Shown: in pieces, positions 1 to 9,773 of the stretch
Layout of the letters: every line of letters starts with the position of its first letter
Numbering within the stretch: position 1 is the first letter of the stretch
Program-made: the position numbers and the translations under genes
Notes under the pieces: generated by a model
Told to the model about the DNA's origin: nothing
Database searches by the model: none
What the model saw: only the letters and a program-made list of their open reading frames with translations
Source: Planctomycetota bacterium
GTDB taxonomy: Bacteria > Planctomycetota > Planctomycetia > Pirellulales > Pirellulaceae
Reading direction: 5' to 3'
Length of the DNA stretch: 53,799 bases
NCBI GenBank assembly: GCA_024276655.1
Contig: JAJRWU010000122.1
Location: 1-53,799, forward strand

Positions 1-3000
1 GCCCGTTGATGTTGTAGTGGTTGAGCAAACGCCAACGCAGGGCGTCGGCGTCGGGAAATTCCCGCTGCGCCCATTGTAAATACGGCGCGTTCCAGCGGAC
101 TAATTCATGATGGCCCATCACTTCGGAAAACAGCACCGCCAAATTCTCCCGGCGGTCTTCCGGGGCGGCGAGAATCGCTTCGCGCGCTGCGGCGTCGCCG
201 GCTTGCCCGGCAACTCCCAAGTATTGCCAAACCGTTTGCGATTGAGGCTCTCCATTGTGGAGCACGTCGCGGAGCAGTTCCTGGCTTCGAGCAGGATTAT
301 CTTCGGCCAGTTGCTCGGCCTGAATTTCCTTGAGCCGCGTGGAATCTGGCCAGCGGGCGAGGCCTTCGTCGCACAACGCCAGCACTCTGGCCTGATTGTT
401 GTTCTTCTGCGCAATCGCGATTTTCACCTGTAGGCATTCTTCAAATAAATCTTCATCGGCGTCGGCCGGCGCGTCGATTTCCGAGAGCAGACGTTCGGCT
501 TCGGCAGGGTGCCCGGCCGCCAAATACGCGCGGCCTCGCAAAACGGAGAGCCGCTGTTTGGGAAAATCATTGACAACCTCTTCGAGGCGTTTTTCGGCGG
601 CTTCGGCCGACTCCCGCTCGGCAATCGCCAACACTTCGTCGCGGAGGTAGTCGAGCGAGTAGGGCATTTTTTGCCGCAGTCGGAGCGTGCAGGCGAACGC
701 TTCGGCTGGGTTGTCTAGAATTTCATGCAAGGTGCGGAGCATGTTGGCGGCGCCGATCAACCCAGGGTTCACCTTCAACGCTTGTTCCAAGTGTTGGCGG
801 GCGGCCGGAAAATCTTCCTGACGATACTTGACCACGCCCATTCGATACAGCGCCGACGACGTCGCCGGATAACGCTCCAGCAAGCGGCGCAATTCCTCCA
901 ACGCACGCTCCATCTGCTTGCCGTATTCCAAAAGCAACACGCGTTGGAACCACAAGTCTGGATAATCCCGCACATCCGCCACGACCCGATCGAGCCATTG
1001 ATCGACCGCCAACGCCACTTCAATGGTTGGCTCGAAATCGGTCAGCGCGTCGGTGGTGGCGTGGGCGAACCAGTACGCCGCGCCGGGCGGGTTGTCGGGC
1101 AGCAGACTCGCCACGTCTGGCTGTTCTTGGTCGGGCCGTTCTTGGTTGGGGTTGCCGGGAAGCAACAGCCGGCACGCCAACAGCCGTGCGGCTTCATGCC
1201 ATTGTAACTGCCCCGCCTGTTCCAGTTCGAGCGCGCGCGCCAAGGCGGCCGGGCGACGAGCATCGTCTGGCTGCCACACCAAATTAAGAAGCGCCTCTTT
1301 TTCTTCTGGCAACTCCGTTTCCGGCGGCGGCTCTGTTTCCAGCGGCGGCTCTGTTTCCAGCGGCGGCTCTGTTTCCAGCGGCGGCTCTGTTTCCAGCGGC
1401 GGCTCTGGCGATACTTCGGTATCCGCTTCCGCAGTTTCGTTTTTCGATTCGTTTGCTTCGGTAAAGATCGCGGGGAGCATTTTGCGAGCTTCGGCCAAGA
1501 GCGTTGCGGAGAGGTCGTCGCGGCTTTGGTAGCCGTACCAATCGAGCAAACTGATATACCCGCTGGGATGACGCGGGAACCAACCAATGGCCTCGCGCGC
1601 GGCCTGTTCGTAGGCTTTGCCGTCTGGCCCGTCTTGCAATGCGGTGGCGCGGCCCCACAACAGGCGTTTGTCGTCGGGGTCGTCGGCAAGCAACGCATCG
1701 AACTCTTCCAGATACTCCGCGAACGTCAACCGGTTGGCGGACCGGTTGAGCGACTTTTCCCGCAACGACATCCTTAATGGCTCCAGTTCGACGGCCCGAT
1801 CCAGCGCGTTTCGGCTGGCCTCTTGGGCGCCCAATTCCGCCAGCACGTCGCTTCGCAACTCCCAAAAATGCGACACCCCGCCGCCGCTGAGCAGCATTTT
1901 ATCGAGCAGTTCGCGGGCGCCGGTCCACTGGCCATCGGCCATGAGTTTGAGCAAGCGCAGATACCGCCTGGCCCCCACGCCGAAATGGTTTTCATCGTCG
2001 GCGTCGAGCAGTTTTTCCAGCACGCCTTGTGCGTCGTCGGGGCCGAGCGACATCACGGCCCGAAAACGGGCGAAGGTGTTGGCCTGTTCGTCGTTGGCGA
2101 TGGCCTGCATGCGTTCGGCGAATTGCATGGGTGAAATCGCTACATTGACCGCATAACCATCGCGCACGACGGCCGCCTTGGAGTCGTCGGCAATGCGCGC
2201 GTATGCCGCTTCGGCTTCCGCCACGTCGCCCAACGCGACCGCCTGCGCCAAATCGACCAGCGCGGCGCACTCATCAGACCGCCACGTTTCGGCCAACGCC
2301 AAACATTCCGTCTGTTCCGCATCGATCACCGCAAACAGGCCCTGGTGCAATTCGTAACGGAGCAGGGCCATTTCCCAAGGCCAGGCCGCCGGCGCCCAAT
2401 GCGCTGGGTCGCGCACGTATACCGTTTTCAGGTCGTCGTTGTAGCCGGCCAGCACTTCCACATGGCTATTGAAAGGACCCTCCAAGACGCCAATCAACGG
2501 CACGTTTTTGTCGAGCAGCGCGACCACGCCCTCGCGCTCCAAGCGGATCGGAACGAGGTGGAATCCATGCTCTTCGACCCAACGCCGCATGCGCCACAAT
2601 GGCGTTCCCTCGCGGCCGTGCATCTCCTGAAACATGGTGTCAGGATCGAACCGCCGCCCTTGTGGATAGACCGCCATCGCGACGGTGGTCGGCACGCACT
2701 GGTTTTTGTTTTGGGCCACCAGCGGCAGCGGAATGAAGCAGTGCCGCCCATTGCCGCTGGCGGGAATTTCCGGCAACGCAAGACGCTTCTCCCGACCAGC
2801 CACTAGTTGCCGGGCGGCTTCGTGTTCCCCCAATTCGACCAACAGAATACACAACGTTCGCGTGACCCACTGGAGGAAGTCGGCTTGCGGCCAGTGAACG
2901 AGAATGGCCTCCATTTTTTCGCGAGCTTGCTCGAATTCTCCCAACGACATCGCCAGCATGGCGGCCGAAATGTCGGTCGTGGCTTCTTCATGGCCGCGGT

Positions 3001-3640
3001 GTTGGGTTTCCGCAATTTGCGCCAAGGCTTCTTCGAGTTGGCCTCGCGCCAACAGGCAGTTCGCCAGGTAGGCCCGGGCGCGCGTCCAATCGGGCGCGGC
3101 GTCGACACAACGCCGCGCCAAATCGATGGCGTTGTCCCATTGCTGCATTCCCTCGTTGGCGCACGAACGGCTGTACAACGCCAATGCCGAATCGACTCCG
3201 GGCTCCTTGCCCGCGGCTTCCAGCCAACGGCGGCACGAGGCTTCACAGCCGGCCGCGCCATACACGTTGGCAAGCTCCGTGCTCCATATTGCGCGGTGCG
3301 TTGTTCCCAGCGTTGATTCGCAAGCCTCAAGAAACTCGATTCCCTCAATGAACCTGCCGCGCGTCAGCAGCACACGAGCCTGATAAAGCCGCACGATGGG
3401 ATCGGCGGGAAACGCGGCCAAGGCCATTCTGACCAACGCCATGTACGTTTTATTCGCTGAGCAAGCCCGCGCGATCTCAACATTCAAAATGTAATCGTTG
3501 GCGCGCTCCAGACGCCGCGCTGCTCGCAACGCGTTGGCCGCATCCCACGCCTGCCGGCATCGCCCGGCCAGGAACAAATCTCGCACCGGCGCCCAATCGG
3601 GCGACACTTCCGGAACCGACGTGCGAAGCTCAAACAACAT
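1..3640 (-). CDS. Giant TPR protein with embedded C39-like cysteine peptidase domain (partial, runs off the left edge)
   Basis: One frame stays open from an ATG at 3640 to the window edge, giving at least 1213 residues; the stop lies outside. The N-terminal 280 residues and most of the part after about 430 are TPR-like helical repeats; a clear one near 1060 contains ALYRMGVVKYRQ and LEQALKVNPG. Residues about 300-415 look like a C39-like (papain-fold) peptidase: NQCVPTT places Gln314 and Cys315, then SHVEVLAGY gives His393 and VRDPAH gives Asp411, the expected order of oxyanion Gln, Cys, His and Asp. C39 domains usually cleave double-glycine leaders next to ABC transporters; none is visible here, so substrate processing or peptide binding is only a guess. 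No signal peptide is evident. A PPLETE repeat forms an acidic linker. The upstream Shine-Dalgarno is weak (GAGAG). Confidence 0.8.
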   Translation of the reverse strand, partial: MLFELRTSVPEVSPDWAPVRDLFLAGRCRQAWDAANALRAARRLERANDYILNVEIARACSANKTYMALVRMALAAFPADPIVRLYQARVLLTRGRFIEGIEFLEACESTLGTTHRAIWSTELANVYGAAGCEASCRRWLEAAGKEPGVDSALALYSRSCANEGMQQWDNAIDLARRCVDAAPDWTRARAYLANCLLARGQLEEALAQIAETQHRGHEEATTDISAAMLAMSLGEFEQAREKMEAILVHWPQADFLQWVTRTLCILLVELGEHEAARQLVAGREKRLALPEIPASGNGRHCFIPLPLVAQNKNQCVPTTVAMAVYPQGRRFDPDTMFQEMHGREGTPLWRMRRWVEEHGFHLVPIRLEREGVVALLDKNVPLIGVLEGPFNSHVEVLAGYNDDLKTVYVRDPAHWAPAAWPWEMALLRYELHQGLFAVIDAEQTECLALAETWRSDECAALVDLAQAVALGDVAEAEAAYARIADDSKAAVVRDGYAVNVAISPMQFAERMQAIANDEQANTFARFRAVMSLGPDDAQGVLEKLLDADDENHFGVGARRYLRLLKLMADGQWTGARELLDKMLLSGGGVSHFWELRSDVLAELGAQEASRNALDRAVELEPLRMSLREKSLNRSANRLTFAEYLEEFDALLADDPDDKRLLWGRATALQDGPDGKAYEQAAREAIGWFPRHPSGYISLLDWYGYQSRDDLSATLLAEARKMLPAIFTEANESKNETAEADTEVSPEPPLETEPPLETEPPLETEPPLETEPPPETELPEEKEALLNLVWQPDDARRPAALARALELEQAGQLQWHEAARLLACRLLLPGNPNQERPDQEQPDVASLLPDNPPGAAYWFAHATTDALTDFEPTIEVALAVDQWLDRVVADVRDYPDLWFQRVLLLEYGKQMERALEELRRLLERYPATSSALYRMGVVKYRQEDFPAARQHLEQALKVNPGLIGAANMLRTLHEILDNPAEAFACTLRLRQKMPYSLDYLRDEVLAIAERESAEAAEKRLEEVVNDFPKQRLSVLRGRAYLAAGHPAEAERLLSEIDAPADADEDLFEECLQVKIAIAQKNNNQARVLALCDEGLARWPDSTRLKEIQAEQLAEDNPARSQELLRDVLHNGEPQSQTVWQYLGVAGQAGDAAAREAILAAPEDRRENLAVLFSEVMGHHELVRWNAPYLQWAQREFPDADALRWRLLNHYNING
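1331..1402 (-). repeat. Four tandem 18-bp units encoding PPLETE
   Basis: Four identical in-frame 18-bp units encode PPLETE repeats in the giant TPR protein. They form a proline/glutamate linker between two helical-repeat blocks. Perfect identity at DNA level suggests recent expansion by slippage, so copy number may vary between strains. Confidence 0.85.
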
Positions 3641-3942
3641 AGGAACACCACTCTCTTGATTGATACCACGGCAACTGCGGGCATTCTATCAAATGATTCG
3701 TCGTTGGCTCGCGTTTCGTCGATAAGTCCGCCTATTGGTGAGCACGCGTTTGGTTGCGGCCGTCGGCCGCGACAAGCGTTCCTCCTTGGCGCGCGGTAAA
3801 ATCTTTTCCGCCGTTCGCGAGTTTTGAACTGTCGGCTGGATGTTATCGCAATTTCCTGCAACGCCGGCGGAAGTTCAGATATTGCTCGGCGGTTTCCAGG
3901 CGGACATTTCAACGCCGAGAACGGTTACCAAGACACCACCGG
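3641..3942. other. Intergenic region with one unit of a GC-rich repeat
   Basis: This stretch separates two minus-strand genes and must carry the promoter of the giant TPR gene, but no clear -35/-10 pair is visible. Around 3747-3772 it holds the sequence GGTTGCGGCCGTCGGCCGCG, also found at 18096-18115 and, inverted and slightly changed, at 17800-17817, so it belongs to a dispersed repeat. No convincing small ORF was seen. Confidence 0.5.
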
Positions 3943-5379
3943 CTACGGTTTTTCGCCGATGCAGTAGAGGTAGCGATTGGAGCGCAGGTAGAGTTTGTCG
4001 TCGGCGATTGCGGGGCTGGCGTCGAAACGGCCGCGTTGTTCGAGTTCGTTCGTGGCGAGCAACTGGAATTCGGGCTTCGCGGCCACCACAAAAACGCGGC
4101 CCCCGCGATTCACATAATAGATTTTCCCATCGGCCAGCACCGGCGAGGCATAAATTTGGCCGGCTCGCGGCACACGCTCTTCGTAAATAATTTCCCCTGT
4201 TGCCGCATCGGCGCAATAGGCGATGCCGCGCTGCTCATGCATCCAATACAGACGCCCTTCATGCAAAATGGGCGACGACACATTGGAGCCCTTGTTGCGG
4301 CGCCACAGTCGGTGCGTCTGGCTGACATCGCCCCGGCCGCCGGCGCGCACCGCCAGGGCATCTCCTGAACGTCCGCCAATGCAATACACGATGCCGCTTT
4401 GGGCGACGGCGCTGGGAACCATGTACCAGCCGATTCCCGTATCGCACGACCAAAGGCTTTCGCCCGTTGCAGGATCGAAGGCCAAAATCTTCTGAATGAT
4501 CGGCACAATGAGTTCCGTGGCGCCTTCGCCAGTGGCCGCCAACAGCGGCGTGTTCCAAGCTTCGCGAATCCCTTTGACCCGCCATTTCTCTTTGCCGGTT
4601 TTTTTATCGAGCGCCACCAACGATTCACTCTCCACGCTGGCGTTCACAATCAGCATGTCATCAAAAAGTATGGGCGACGCCGCCGAACCCCAACCGCTCA
4701 GCTTCGAGCCGACATCGGCCCGCCAGACCTGTTTCCCATCGTAATCGTAGGCGAAGACGCCGGTCTTGCCGAAAAACACATACACGTGCTGGCCGTCGGC
4801 GACCGGCGTGCTGGAACTATAGCCGTGTTGGTCGCGAATGGTGGGCTGTTCGGGCAACGACGGCGTTACTGTTTTCGTCCACAATACCTTGCCGGTTGCT
4901 CGGTCCAAACTAAGAAGATCCAGGCGAAGGTCTTCCAACGCGCCTCCTGCTTGGCCCGGTGCGCCGAATGCTCGATAGCAGGTCAGAAAAATTCGCTCGC
5001 CAATAATGATAGGGCTCGAAGTCCCCGCGCCCGGCAACTCTGTTTTCCAAACAATGTTTTTGTTCGCGCTCCAGGTGGCGGGCAGGCGGGAAGCGGCGGC
5101 GACTCCCCCGCTGCTTCCGCGGAACTGCGGCCAGTCGTCTTGAGCCGCATTGCTGGCTGCGGCCGTGAATTGAAATGCGGCCGGTTTTGTGACAGCGGAC
5201 GGTGTTGTTACAGTGGGCGATTCGGCGGTGCTGCCCGCCTGCGTTGGCTGGATGCTTGCGGAATCGACGACGGCGGCGGCTTCGTCGTTCGCTTGCGAAC
5301 AACCGGCAATGGAAACAAACGCCGCGGCCAACGCCGTGCGAAACAATGGCATGGCGGCAGGGATCAGGTTCCGTTTCAC
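3943..5379 (-). CDS. PQQ-binding-like beta-propeller lipoprotein
   Basis: The product belongs to the PQQ-like beta-propeller (outer membrane protein assembly BamB / quinoprotein dehydrogenase-like) superfamily. Blade motifs recur: LDRATGKVLWTK, YDGKQVWRADVG, LDKKTGKEKWRVKG, FDPATGESLWSCD, each the typical ALDaxTGkxxW outer strand. The chosen start is a GTG at 5379, preceded by AAAGGA seven bases upstream; it gives 478 residues opening with KR, a hydrophobic stretch and the lipobox IAGC, so the mature protein is probably a lipoprotein facing the periplasm. Upstream ATGs at 5484 and 5463 would add an implausible cytosolic leader. Planctomycetes carry many such propellers of unknown ligand; no catalytic residue set for quinoprotein dehydrogenase was recognised, so a scaffold or sugar/quinone-related role remains open. 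Confidence 0.85.
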   Translation of the reverse strand: MKRNLIPAAMPLFRTALAAAFVSIAGCSQANDEAAAVVDSASIQPTQAGSTAESPTVTTPSAVTKPAAFQFTAAASNAAQDDWPQFRGSSGGVAAASRLPATWSANKNIVWKTELPGAGTSSPIIIGERIFLTCYRAFGAPGQAGGALEDLRLDLLSLDRATGKVLWTKTVTPSLPEQPTIRDQHGYSSSTPVADGQHVYVFFGKTGVFAYDYDGKQVWRADVGSKLSGWGSAASPILFDDMLIVNASVESESLVALDKKTGKEKWRVKGIREAWNTPLLAATGEGATELIVPIIQKILAFDPATGESLWSCDTGIGWYMVPSAVAQSGIVYCIGGRSGDALAVRAGGRGDVSQTHRLWRRNKGSNVSSPILHEGRLYWMHEQRGIAYCADAATGEIIYEERVPRAGQIYASPVLADGKIYYVNRGGRVFVVAAKPEFQLLATNELEQRGRFDASPAIADDKLYLRSNRYLYCIGEKP

Positions 5380-5483
5380 GTTCAAGTCCTTTGCATGAAT
5401 GACGGGCCGTCTTTTTTTGCTTCCACCGGCGTGCGACCGCGAAACAACCGTGGGCTTTGGCATACAACCGCTTAGCGGTATCA

Positions 5484-5616
5484 TATACCGCTCACGGTTG
5501 GAAATGCCACTTTTTCGTTTAACGGCAAGCCGAAGGCGACTGCGTTTTTCTGTCTGGCGCCAAACGCAGTCGCCTTCGGCTTGCCGTTAAACGAACCATT
5601 GTCAGCCGTGTGAAGC
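5484..5616. repeat. Dispersed long palindrome, copy 1
   Basis: Two perfect 32-nt inverted arms lie at 5516-5547 and 5562-5593 around a 14-nt loop; the arms open with CGTTTAACGGCAAGCCGAAG. The conserved flanks start with TATACCGCTCACGGTTG on the left and end with CCATTGTCAGCCGTGTGAAG on the right, so the repeated unit is larger than the core. It sits between the divergent propeller and dehydratase genes. A short separate palindrome, ACCGCTTAGCGGT, lies just to the left at 5468-5480. Confidence 0.9.
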
Positions 5617-5758
5617 CACAGACTCCGGCTTGCGGTTCAATGAGCAGCGGCGTTAACGGAATTGTAGCCGTTGCATTTGAGGTTTGCAAAACAATCGCCG
5701 CCGCCTTCACCCACCGCCTAAATTATCTATCCCTCTCCGCAGCGCGAGACCTATCTGC

Positions 5759-7357
5759 ATGTCTGCTTCCACTTCCGAGAACGCCTCTACCGCCGATTCG
5801 CCTGATTTTGTTCACTTGCACCGCGACGACAACATCGTCGTGGCGACGAAAAATCTGGCTCAAGGCGTTTGCCTGCAAGTGGGTCAGCGAAAAATTACCG
5901 TGGCCGAAGCGGTGCGCATCGGCCACAAAATCGCGATTGCACCGATCGGCGAAGGCGCCAAGGTTTTGAAATACGGCCAAGTGATCGGTAGCGCGACGGC
6001 CGATATCGCGCCCGGCGATTGGGTGCATTCGCACAACCTGGAAAACGGCGCCTTCACGCTCGATTACGCCAAATGCAGCCAGGTCCCCCCGCCGCCGGAG
6101 CCGATTACCGGCAAAACATTTCAAGGCTACCGCCGCGCCAACGGCCGCGCCGGCACTCGAAATTACATCGCCATCATTTCGACGGTGAACTGCTCGGCTT
6201 CCGTAGCCAAAATGGTGGCCAAACGATTCGACGCCCAAACCTTGGCGGAGTACGGAAATGTAGACGGCGTGCTGGGCTTCACGCATCAAGGCGGCTGCGG
6301 CATGCCTTATCGGGGCAGCGGCCACGAAATGCTCAACCGTGTGTTGGGCGGCATTGCTAGGCATCCTAATATCGGCGCCTACTTGCTCATCGGCTTGGGC
6401 TGCGAGCAAGGCGCCATGGGTGTTTTACTGCAAGACCAACACTTGGTGCAGATCGAGGGTGTTGCCGTGGAGAGCGGCGATGCGGGCGGCGCGGCGTCCC
6501 ACGGACCGCCGGTGTTTTCGATGCAAGACATGGGCGGCGTGCTGAAAACGGTCGAAGCGGCGGTGAAGGTCGTGGAGGAAATGTTGCCGCGGGTCAACGC
6601 TATCCAGCGTGAAGAGATTCCCGCCAGCGAGTTAATGCTGGCGTTGGAGTGCGGCGGGTCGGACGGCAACTCCGGCGTCACCGCGAACCCCGCCTTGGGC
6701 GTGGCGTCCGATATGTTGGTGGCTTGCGGCGGCACGGCTATTCTCTCCGAGACGCCGGAAATCTACGGCGCCGAACACCTGCTCACCCGCCGAGCGGTTT
6801 CGCCCGAAGTGGCCGATAAACTGCTCGCGCGCATCGAATGGTGGAAGTGGTATGTCGGGCTGTACGGCGCCCAGCTCGACAACAACCCTTCGGTGGGCAA
6901 CAAGGAGGGCGGTCTGACCACGATCGCCGAGAAATCGTTGGGGGCCGTGGCCAAGGGCGGTTCGACCGCGATGGTCGATGTGTATGAATACGCCCAGCCC
7001 GTGACCGCCAAGGGATTCGTCGTCATGGATACGCCCGGCTACGACCCCGCCAGCGTGACCGGCATGATTGCCGGCGGCGCGAATATTGTGGTCTTCACAA
7101 CGGGCAGAGGTTCGTGCTTCGGCAGCAAGCCGGCGCCTTCGATCAAGGTGGCCACCAACACGCCCATGTACGAACGTTTGCAAGACGATATGGACATCAA
7201 CGCCGGCGCCGTGCTGCAAGGAAAATCGGTGCGGGCGGTGGGCGAGGAAATTTTCGACGAAATACTGGCCGTGGCCAGCGGTCGCAAATCGAAAAGCGAG
7301 CAACTCGACCTAGGCGACGAAGAGTTTCTGCCCTGGATCGTGGGCCCCACGCTCTAA
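5759..7357 (+). CDS. uxaA: UxaA-family altronate/galactarate dehydratase
   Basis: A 532-residue member of the altronate/galactarate dehydratase family, which removes water from sugar acids to give 2-keto-3-deoxy acids (D-altronate in hexuronate catabolism). Residues about 15-90 form the N-terminal SAF domain (DDNIVVATKNLAQGV), followed by the catalytic region with GYRRANGRAGTRNYIAI, CSASVAK, GFTHQGGCGMPY and ECGGSDGNSGVTANPA, which are family signatures, and GRGSCFGSKPAPSIKVATN near the C-terminus. The ATG at 5759 is preferred because an upstream in-frame start at 5684 adds a basic, low-complexity leader unlike the family. Substrate cannot be fixed from sequence; the next genes (isomerase-like, epimerase, organic-acid-type transporter) fit sugar-acid metabolism but are not an operon with it, since the neighbour is convergent. 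Confidence 0.9.
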   Translation: MSASTSENASTADSPDFVHLHRDDNIVVATKNLAQGVCLQVGQRKITVAEAVRIGHKIAIAPIGEGAKVLKYGQVIGSATADIAPGDWVHSHNLENGAFTLDYAKCSQVPPPPEPITGKTFQGYRRANGRAGTRNYIAIISTVNCSASVAKMVAKRFDAQTLAEYGNVDGVLGFTHQGGCGMPYRGSGHEMLNRVLGGIARHPNIGAYLLIGLGCEQGAMGVLLQDQHLVQIEGVAVESGDAGGAASHGPPVFSMQDMGGVLKTVEAAVKVVEEMLPRVNAIQREEIPASELMLALECGGSDGNSGVTANPALGVASDMLVACGGTAILSETPEIYGAEHLLTRRAVSPEVADKLLARIEWWKWYVGLYGAQLDNNPSVGNKEGGLTTIAEKSLGAVAKGGSTAMVDVYEYAQPVTAKGFVVMDTPGYDPASVTGMIAGGANIVVFTTGRGSCFGSKPAPSIKVATNTPMYERLQDDMDINAGAVLQGKSVRAVGEEIFDEILAVASGRKSKSEQLDLGDEEFLPWIVGPTL

Positions 7358-7436
7358 CCCGCTGAGCGGAATGGGTTCGCCAAATGAAACCCTAGGCAAA
7401 AAAACCGACATTGCCACCGGGCTAGCGCCCGGATTT

Positions 7437-8348
7437 TCAGGCAAATCGTTTTTGCACGCGCTGGAGCAACTTCTTCGTGGCGCGAACTCCGGCGTATTCA
7501 TCGAGCGAACCGCCTTCGTATTCAATGCCGACATACCCATGGTAGCCGGCATCAAGCACGATCTTCATGATCTTGAAGAAATCGGTATGGGTTTCGTTGC
7601 CTTGGGCGTCGAAGTCGTGGCTTTTGGCGCTGACGGCCTTGGCGAACGGCATGGTTTCCTTCACGCCCAAATAACGATCGTACTCGTGGAAATTTCCGAA
7701 GTCGGGCAACGTGCCGCAGTTTTTCAAGCCAACCTTTTTGATCACCTCCGACAACCACTTCCCGTTCGACGACAACCCGCCATGATTCTCCACGATCACG
7801 TTCTGACCGTACCGAGCGCCGAATTCGCTCAAACGCCGTAAGCCATCGACCGCCAATTTGCCTTGCTCCGCATACGTTCCCTTCGACCGGGCATTGACCC
7901 GAATCGAAGTGCAACCGAGAAACTTGGCCGCCTCCACCCATTTGTAATGATTCTCAACGGCCTGGGTTCGCTTTTTTTTGTTGGGATCGCCCAAATTTCC
8001 TTCGCCATCGATCATGATCAGCAAACTCTTGACGCCTTGGTCGGCGGCGCGGGTTTTCATTTCAGCCAAGTATTTTTTGTCTTGGGCTTTATCCTTGAAG
8101 AACTGATTGACGTATTCGACGGCGTCGATGCCGAAATCTTCCTTCGTGATGCGCGCGTAATCAAGGTGTGCAATCTTTCCCGCACGGAGCGCTTTGTGGA
8201 GCGACCATTCCGCCAGCGAAATTTTGAACGGCAATTTTTTTTCGGCGGCCAAAGCAGGCGACGGCAGTTGTCCGGAAACGCTTACCGCCAAACCCGCCGC
8301 AGCGGCGCTCCACAGGAAATCTCGCCGGTGGTTGCACGGTTTCATCAC
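7437..8348 (-). CDS. Tat-exported sugar phosphate isomerase/epimerase-like TIM barrel protein
   Basis: A 303-residue protein of the xylose isomerase-like/AP endonuclease 2 TIM barrel superfamily, to which hydroxypyruvate isomerases and sugar epimerases belong. The N-terminus has a twin-arginine signal ([13 protein letters not shown], hydrophobic stretch, cleavage after PALAA), so it folds before export. Barrel segments visible include [65 protein letters not shown] and [11 protein letters not shown]; the conserved Glu and His residues would bind a divalent metal. Planctomycetes encode many exported copies of this family, usually with unknown sugar substrates. It converges on the uxaA-like gene 79 bp away. 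Two ATGs lie in tandem; either may be used. Confidence 0.88.
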   Translation of the reverse strand: MMKPCNHRRDFLWSAAAAGLAVSVSGQLPSPALAAEKKLPFKISLAEWSLHKALRAGKIAHLDYARITKEDFGIDAVEYVNQFFKDKAQDKKYLAEMKTRAADQGVKSLLIMIDGEGNLGDPNKKKRTQAVENHYKWVEAAKFLGCTSIRVNARSKGTYAEQGKLAVDGLRRLSEFGARYGQNVIVENHGGLSSNGKWLSEVIKKVGLKNCGTLPDFGNFHEYDRYLGVKETMPFAKAVSAKSHDFDAQGNETHTDFFKIMKIVLDAGYHGYVGIEYEGGSLDEYAGVRATKKLLQRVQKRFA

Positions 8349-8489
8349 ACACGCTCTCTTTACTCACGGGAAGAAAATTGTGGGGCGGGAAAGACGTTTC
8401 GCCTTCGGAATGGACGCCGCCGCGCCAACGACAAACACCCATTGTAGGCGGAACGGGCGGACTGGGCAATGTTTTTCCACCGTTGGAAT

Positions 8490-9509
8490 TCAGGCCTTTT
8501 CGTATTCGCGAAACCAATCCACGAATTTTGCCACGCCTTCTTCCAGCGGCGTGCTGGAGGCAAAGCCAACGTCGCGCGTCAGGGCGCTGACATCAGCATA
8601 CGTTTCGACGACGTCGCCGGGTTGCATCGGCGCCATTTCTCGAATCGCCTTCTTGCCCAGGCAGGCTTCCAGCGTGTCGATCAAATGCAGCAAGGCAACC
8701 GGTTGGTGGGCGCCAATGTTATAAACCCGGTAGGGCGCGAAACTGGTCGACGCCCGCGGCGCTTCGGCGGACCAATCGGGATCTTGCTCCGCCGGATGAT
8801 CGGCGACGCGAATCACGCCGTCGACAATGTCGTCGATATACGTGAAATCCCGCCGCATGTTTCCATGGTTGAAAACTTGTATCGGCCGGCCGGCCACAAT
8901 CGCCTTGCAGAACAGATACATCGCCATGTCGGGCCGGCCCCAAGGTCCGTAAACCGTGAAGAAACGCAGGCCGGTGGTGGGCAGGCCGTAAAGATGGCTA
9001 TACGTATGCGCCATGAGCTCATTGGCTTTTTTTGTGGCGGCGTAAAGACTCACCGGATGATCGACGCTATGTTCGACGCGAAACGGCAAACAGCGATTAG
9101 CGCCGTACACCGAACTCGACGATGCATAAACCAAATGCTCCACTTGGTGATGCCGGCAACCCTCCAAAATGTTCATGAAACCCACGATATTGCTATCGAT
9201 ATAAGCCCGAGGATTCTCCAACGAATACCGCACGCCGGCCTGCGCGGCTAGGTGAATCACAACCGGAGCGGCGCTGTTGGCTAAGAGGTTGTCGATGGCG
9301 TTGCGGTCGCAGATATCGTGCTCGTGAAAATTGAAGGCGGAGAATTTCTCCAGTAATGCGAGGCGGTCGCGTTTCAACTGCACTTTGTAATAGTCGTTCA
9401 GGTTATCGACGCCCGCCACGGCGTCGCCCCGTTGGAGCAAATGCCGACAAACGTGAAATCCTATGAATCCGGCCGCCCCGGTGACAATATATCGCTTCAA
9501 TGTGTTCAC
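8490..9509 (-). CDS. NAD-dependent epimerase, UDP-glucuronate 4-epimerase-like
   Basis: A 339-residue extended short-chain dehydrogenase/reductase. TGAAGFIG at residues 10-17 is the NAD-binding glycine motif, YASSSSVYG the serine of the catalytic triad, and SLYAATKKANE gives the YxxxK pair. FFTVYGPWGRPDMA and the DNLNDYYKVQLK segment after the Rossmann start are typical of UDP-glucuronate 4-epimerases, which make UDP-galacturonate for surface polysaccharides. The length is normal for that family. It is monocistronic as far as can be seen, with a 264-bp gap to the divergent transporter gene; nothing else was found in that gap. Other UDP-sugar epimerase specificities cannot be excluded. Confidence 0.9.
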   Translation of the reverse strand: MNTLKRYIVTGAAGFIGFHVCRHLLQRGDAVAGVDNLNDYYKVQLKRDRLALLEKFSAFNFHEHDICDRNAIDNLLANSAAPVVIHLAAQAGVRYSLENPRAYIDSNIVGFMNILEGCRHHQVEHLVYASSSSVYGANRCLPFRVEHSVDHPVSLYAATKKANELMAHTYSHLYGLPTTGLRFFTVYGPWGRPDMAMYLFCKAIVAGRPIQVFNHGNMRRDFTYIDDIVDGVIRVADHPAEQDPDWSAEAPRASTSFAPYRVYNIGAHQPVALLHLIDTLEACLGKKAIREMAPMQPGDVVETYADVSALTRDVGFASSTPLEEGVAKFVDWFREYEKA

Positions 9510-9773
9510 TCCCCTTGAGGCGGGCCCATTCGAGAAAACGGTCCCGATAGAGATTCCATATGTCTTCGCATTGTAAGCGCCGGTTCAGTTCCCGGCTATT
9601 CCCGGTTTTCAGTCGCTGGCAAACCCAGGATGGCCTGTCGACATTTTGGACGCGTACCGTGCCGCTGGAGTTTCCGTTCTTGCGGCGTCGGTTTATGATG
9701 CTACGCGTCGGCAACCGCTGGGGCGCCGCGCCAACAACCAAAAATCGTTGAACTGAAACGTCGCGGTGGAGCT

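Noticed and set aside
4399-5475. 358-residue plus-strand ORF opposite the PQQ propeller
   Set aside because: Shadow frame; the minus strand has repeated propeller motifs and a lipobox.
5484-5616. Palindrome copy as a simple terminator
   Set aside because: The stem is far longer than needed, lacks a proper T tract on one side, and the same unit with the same flanks recurs in other contexts and orientations.
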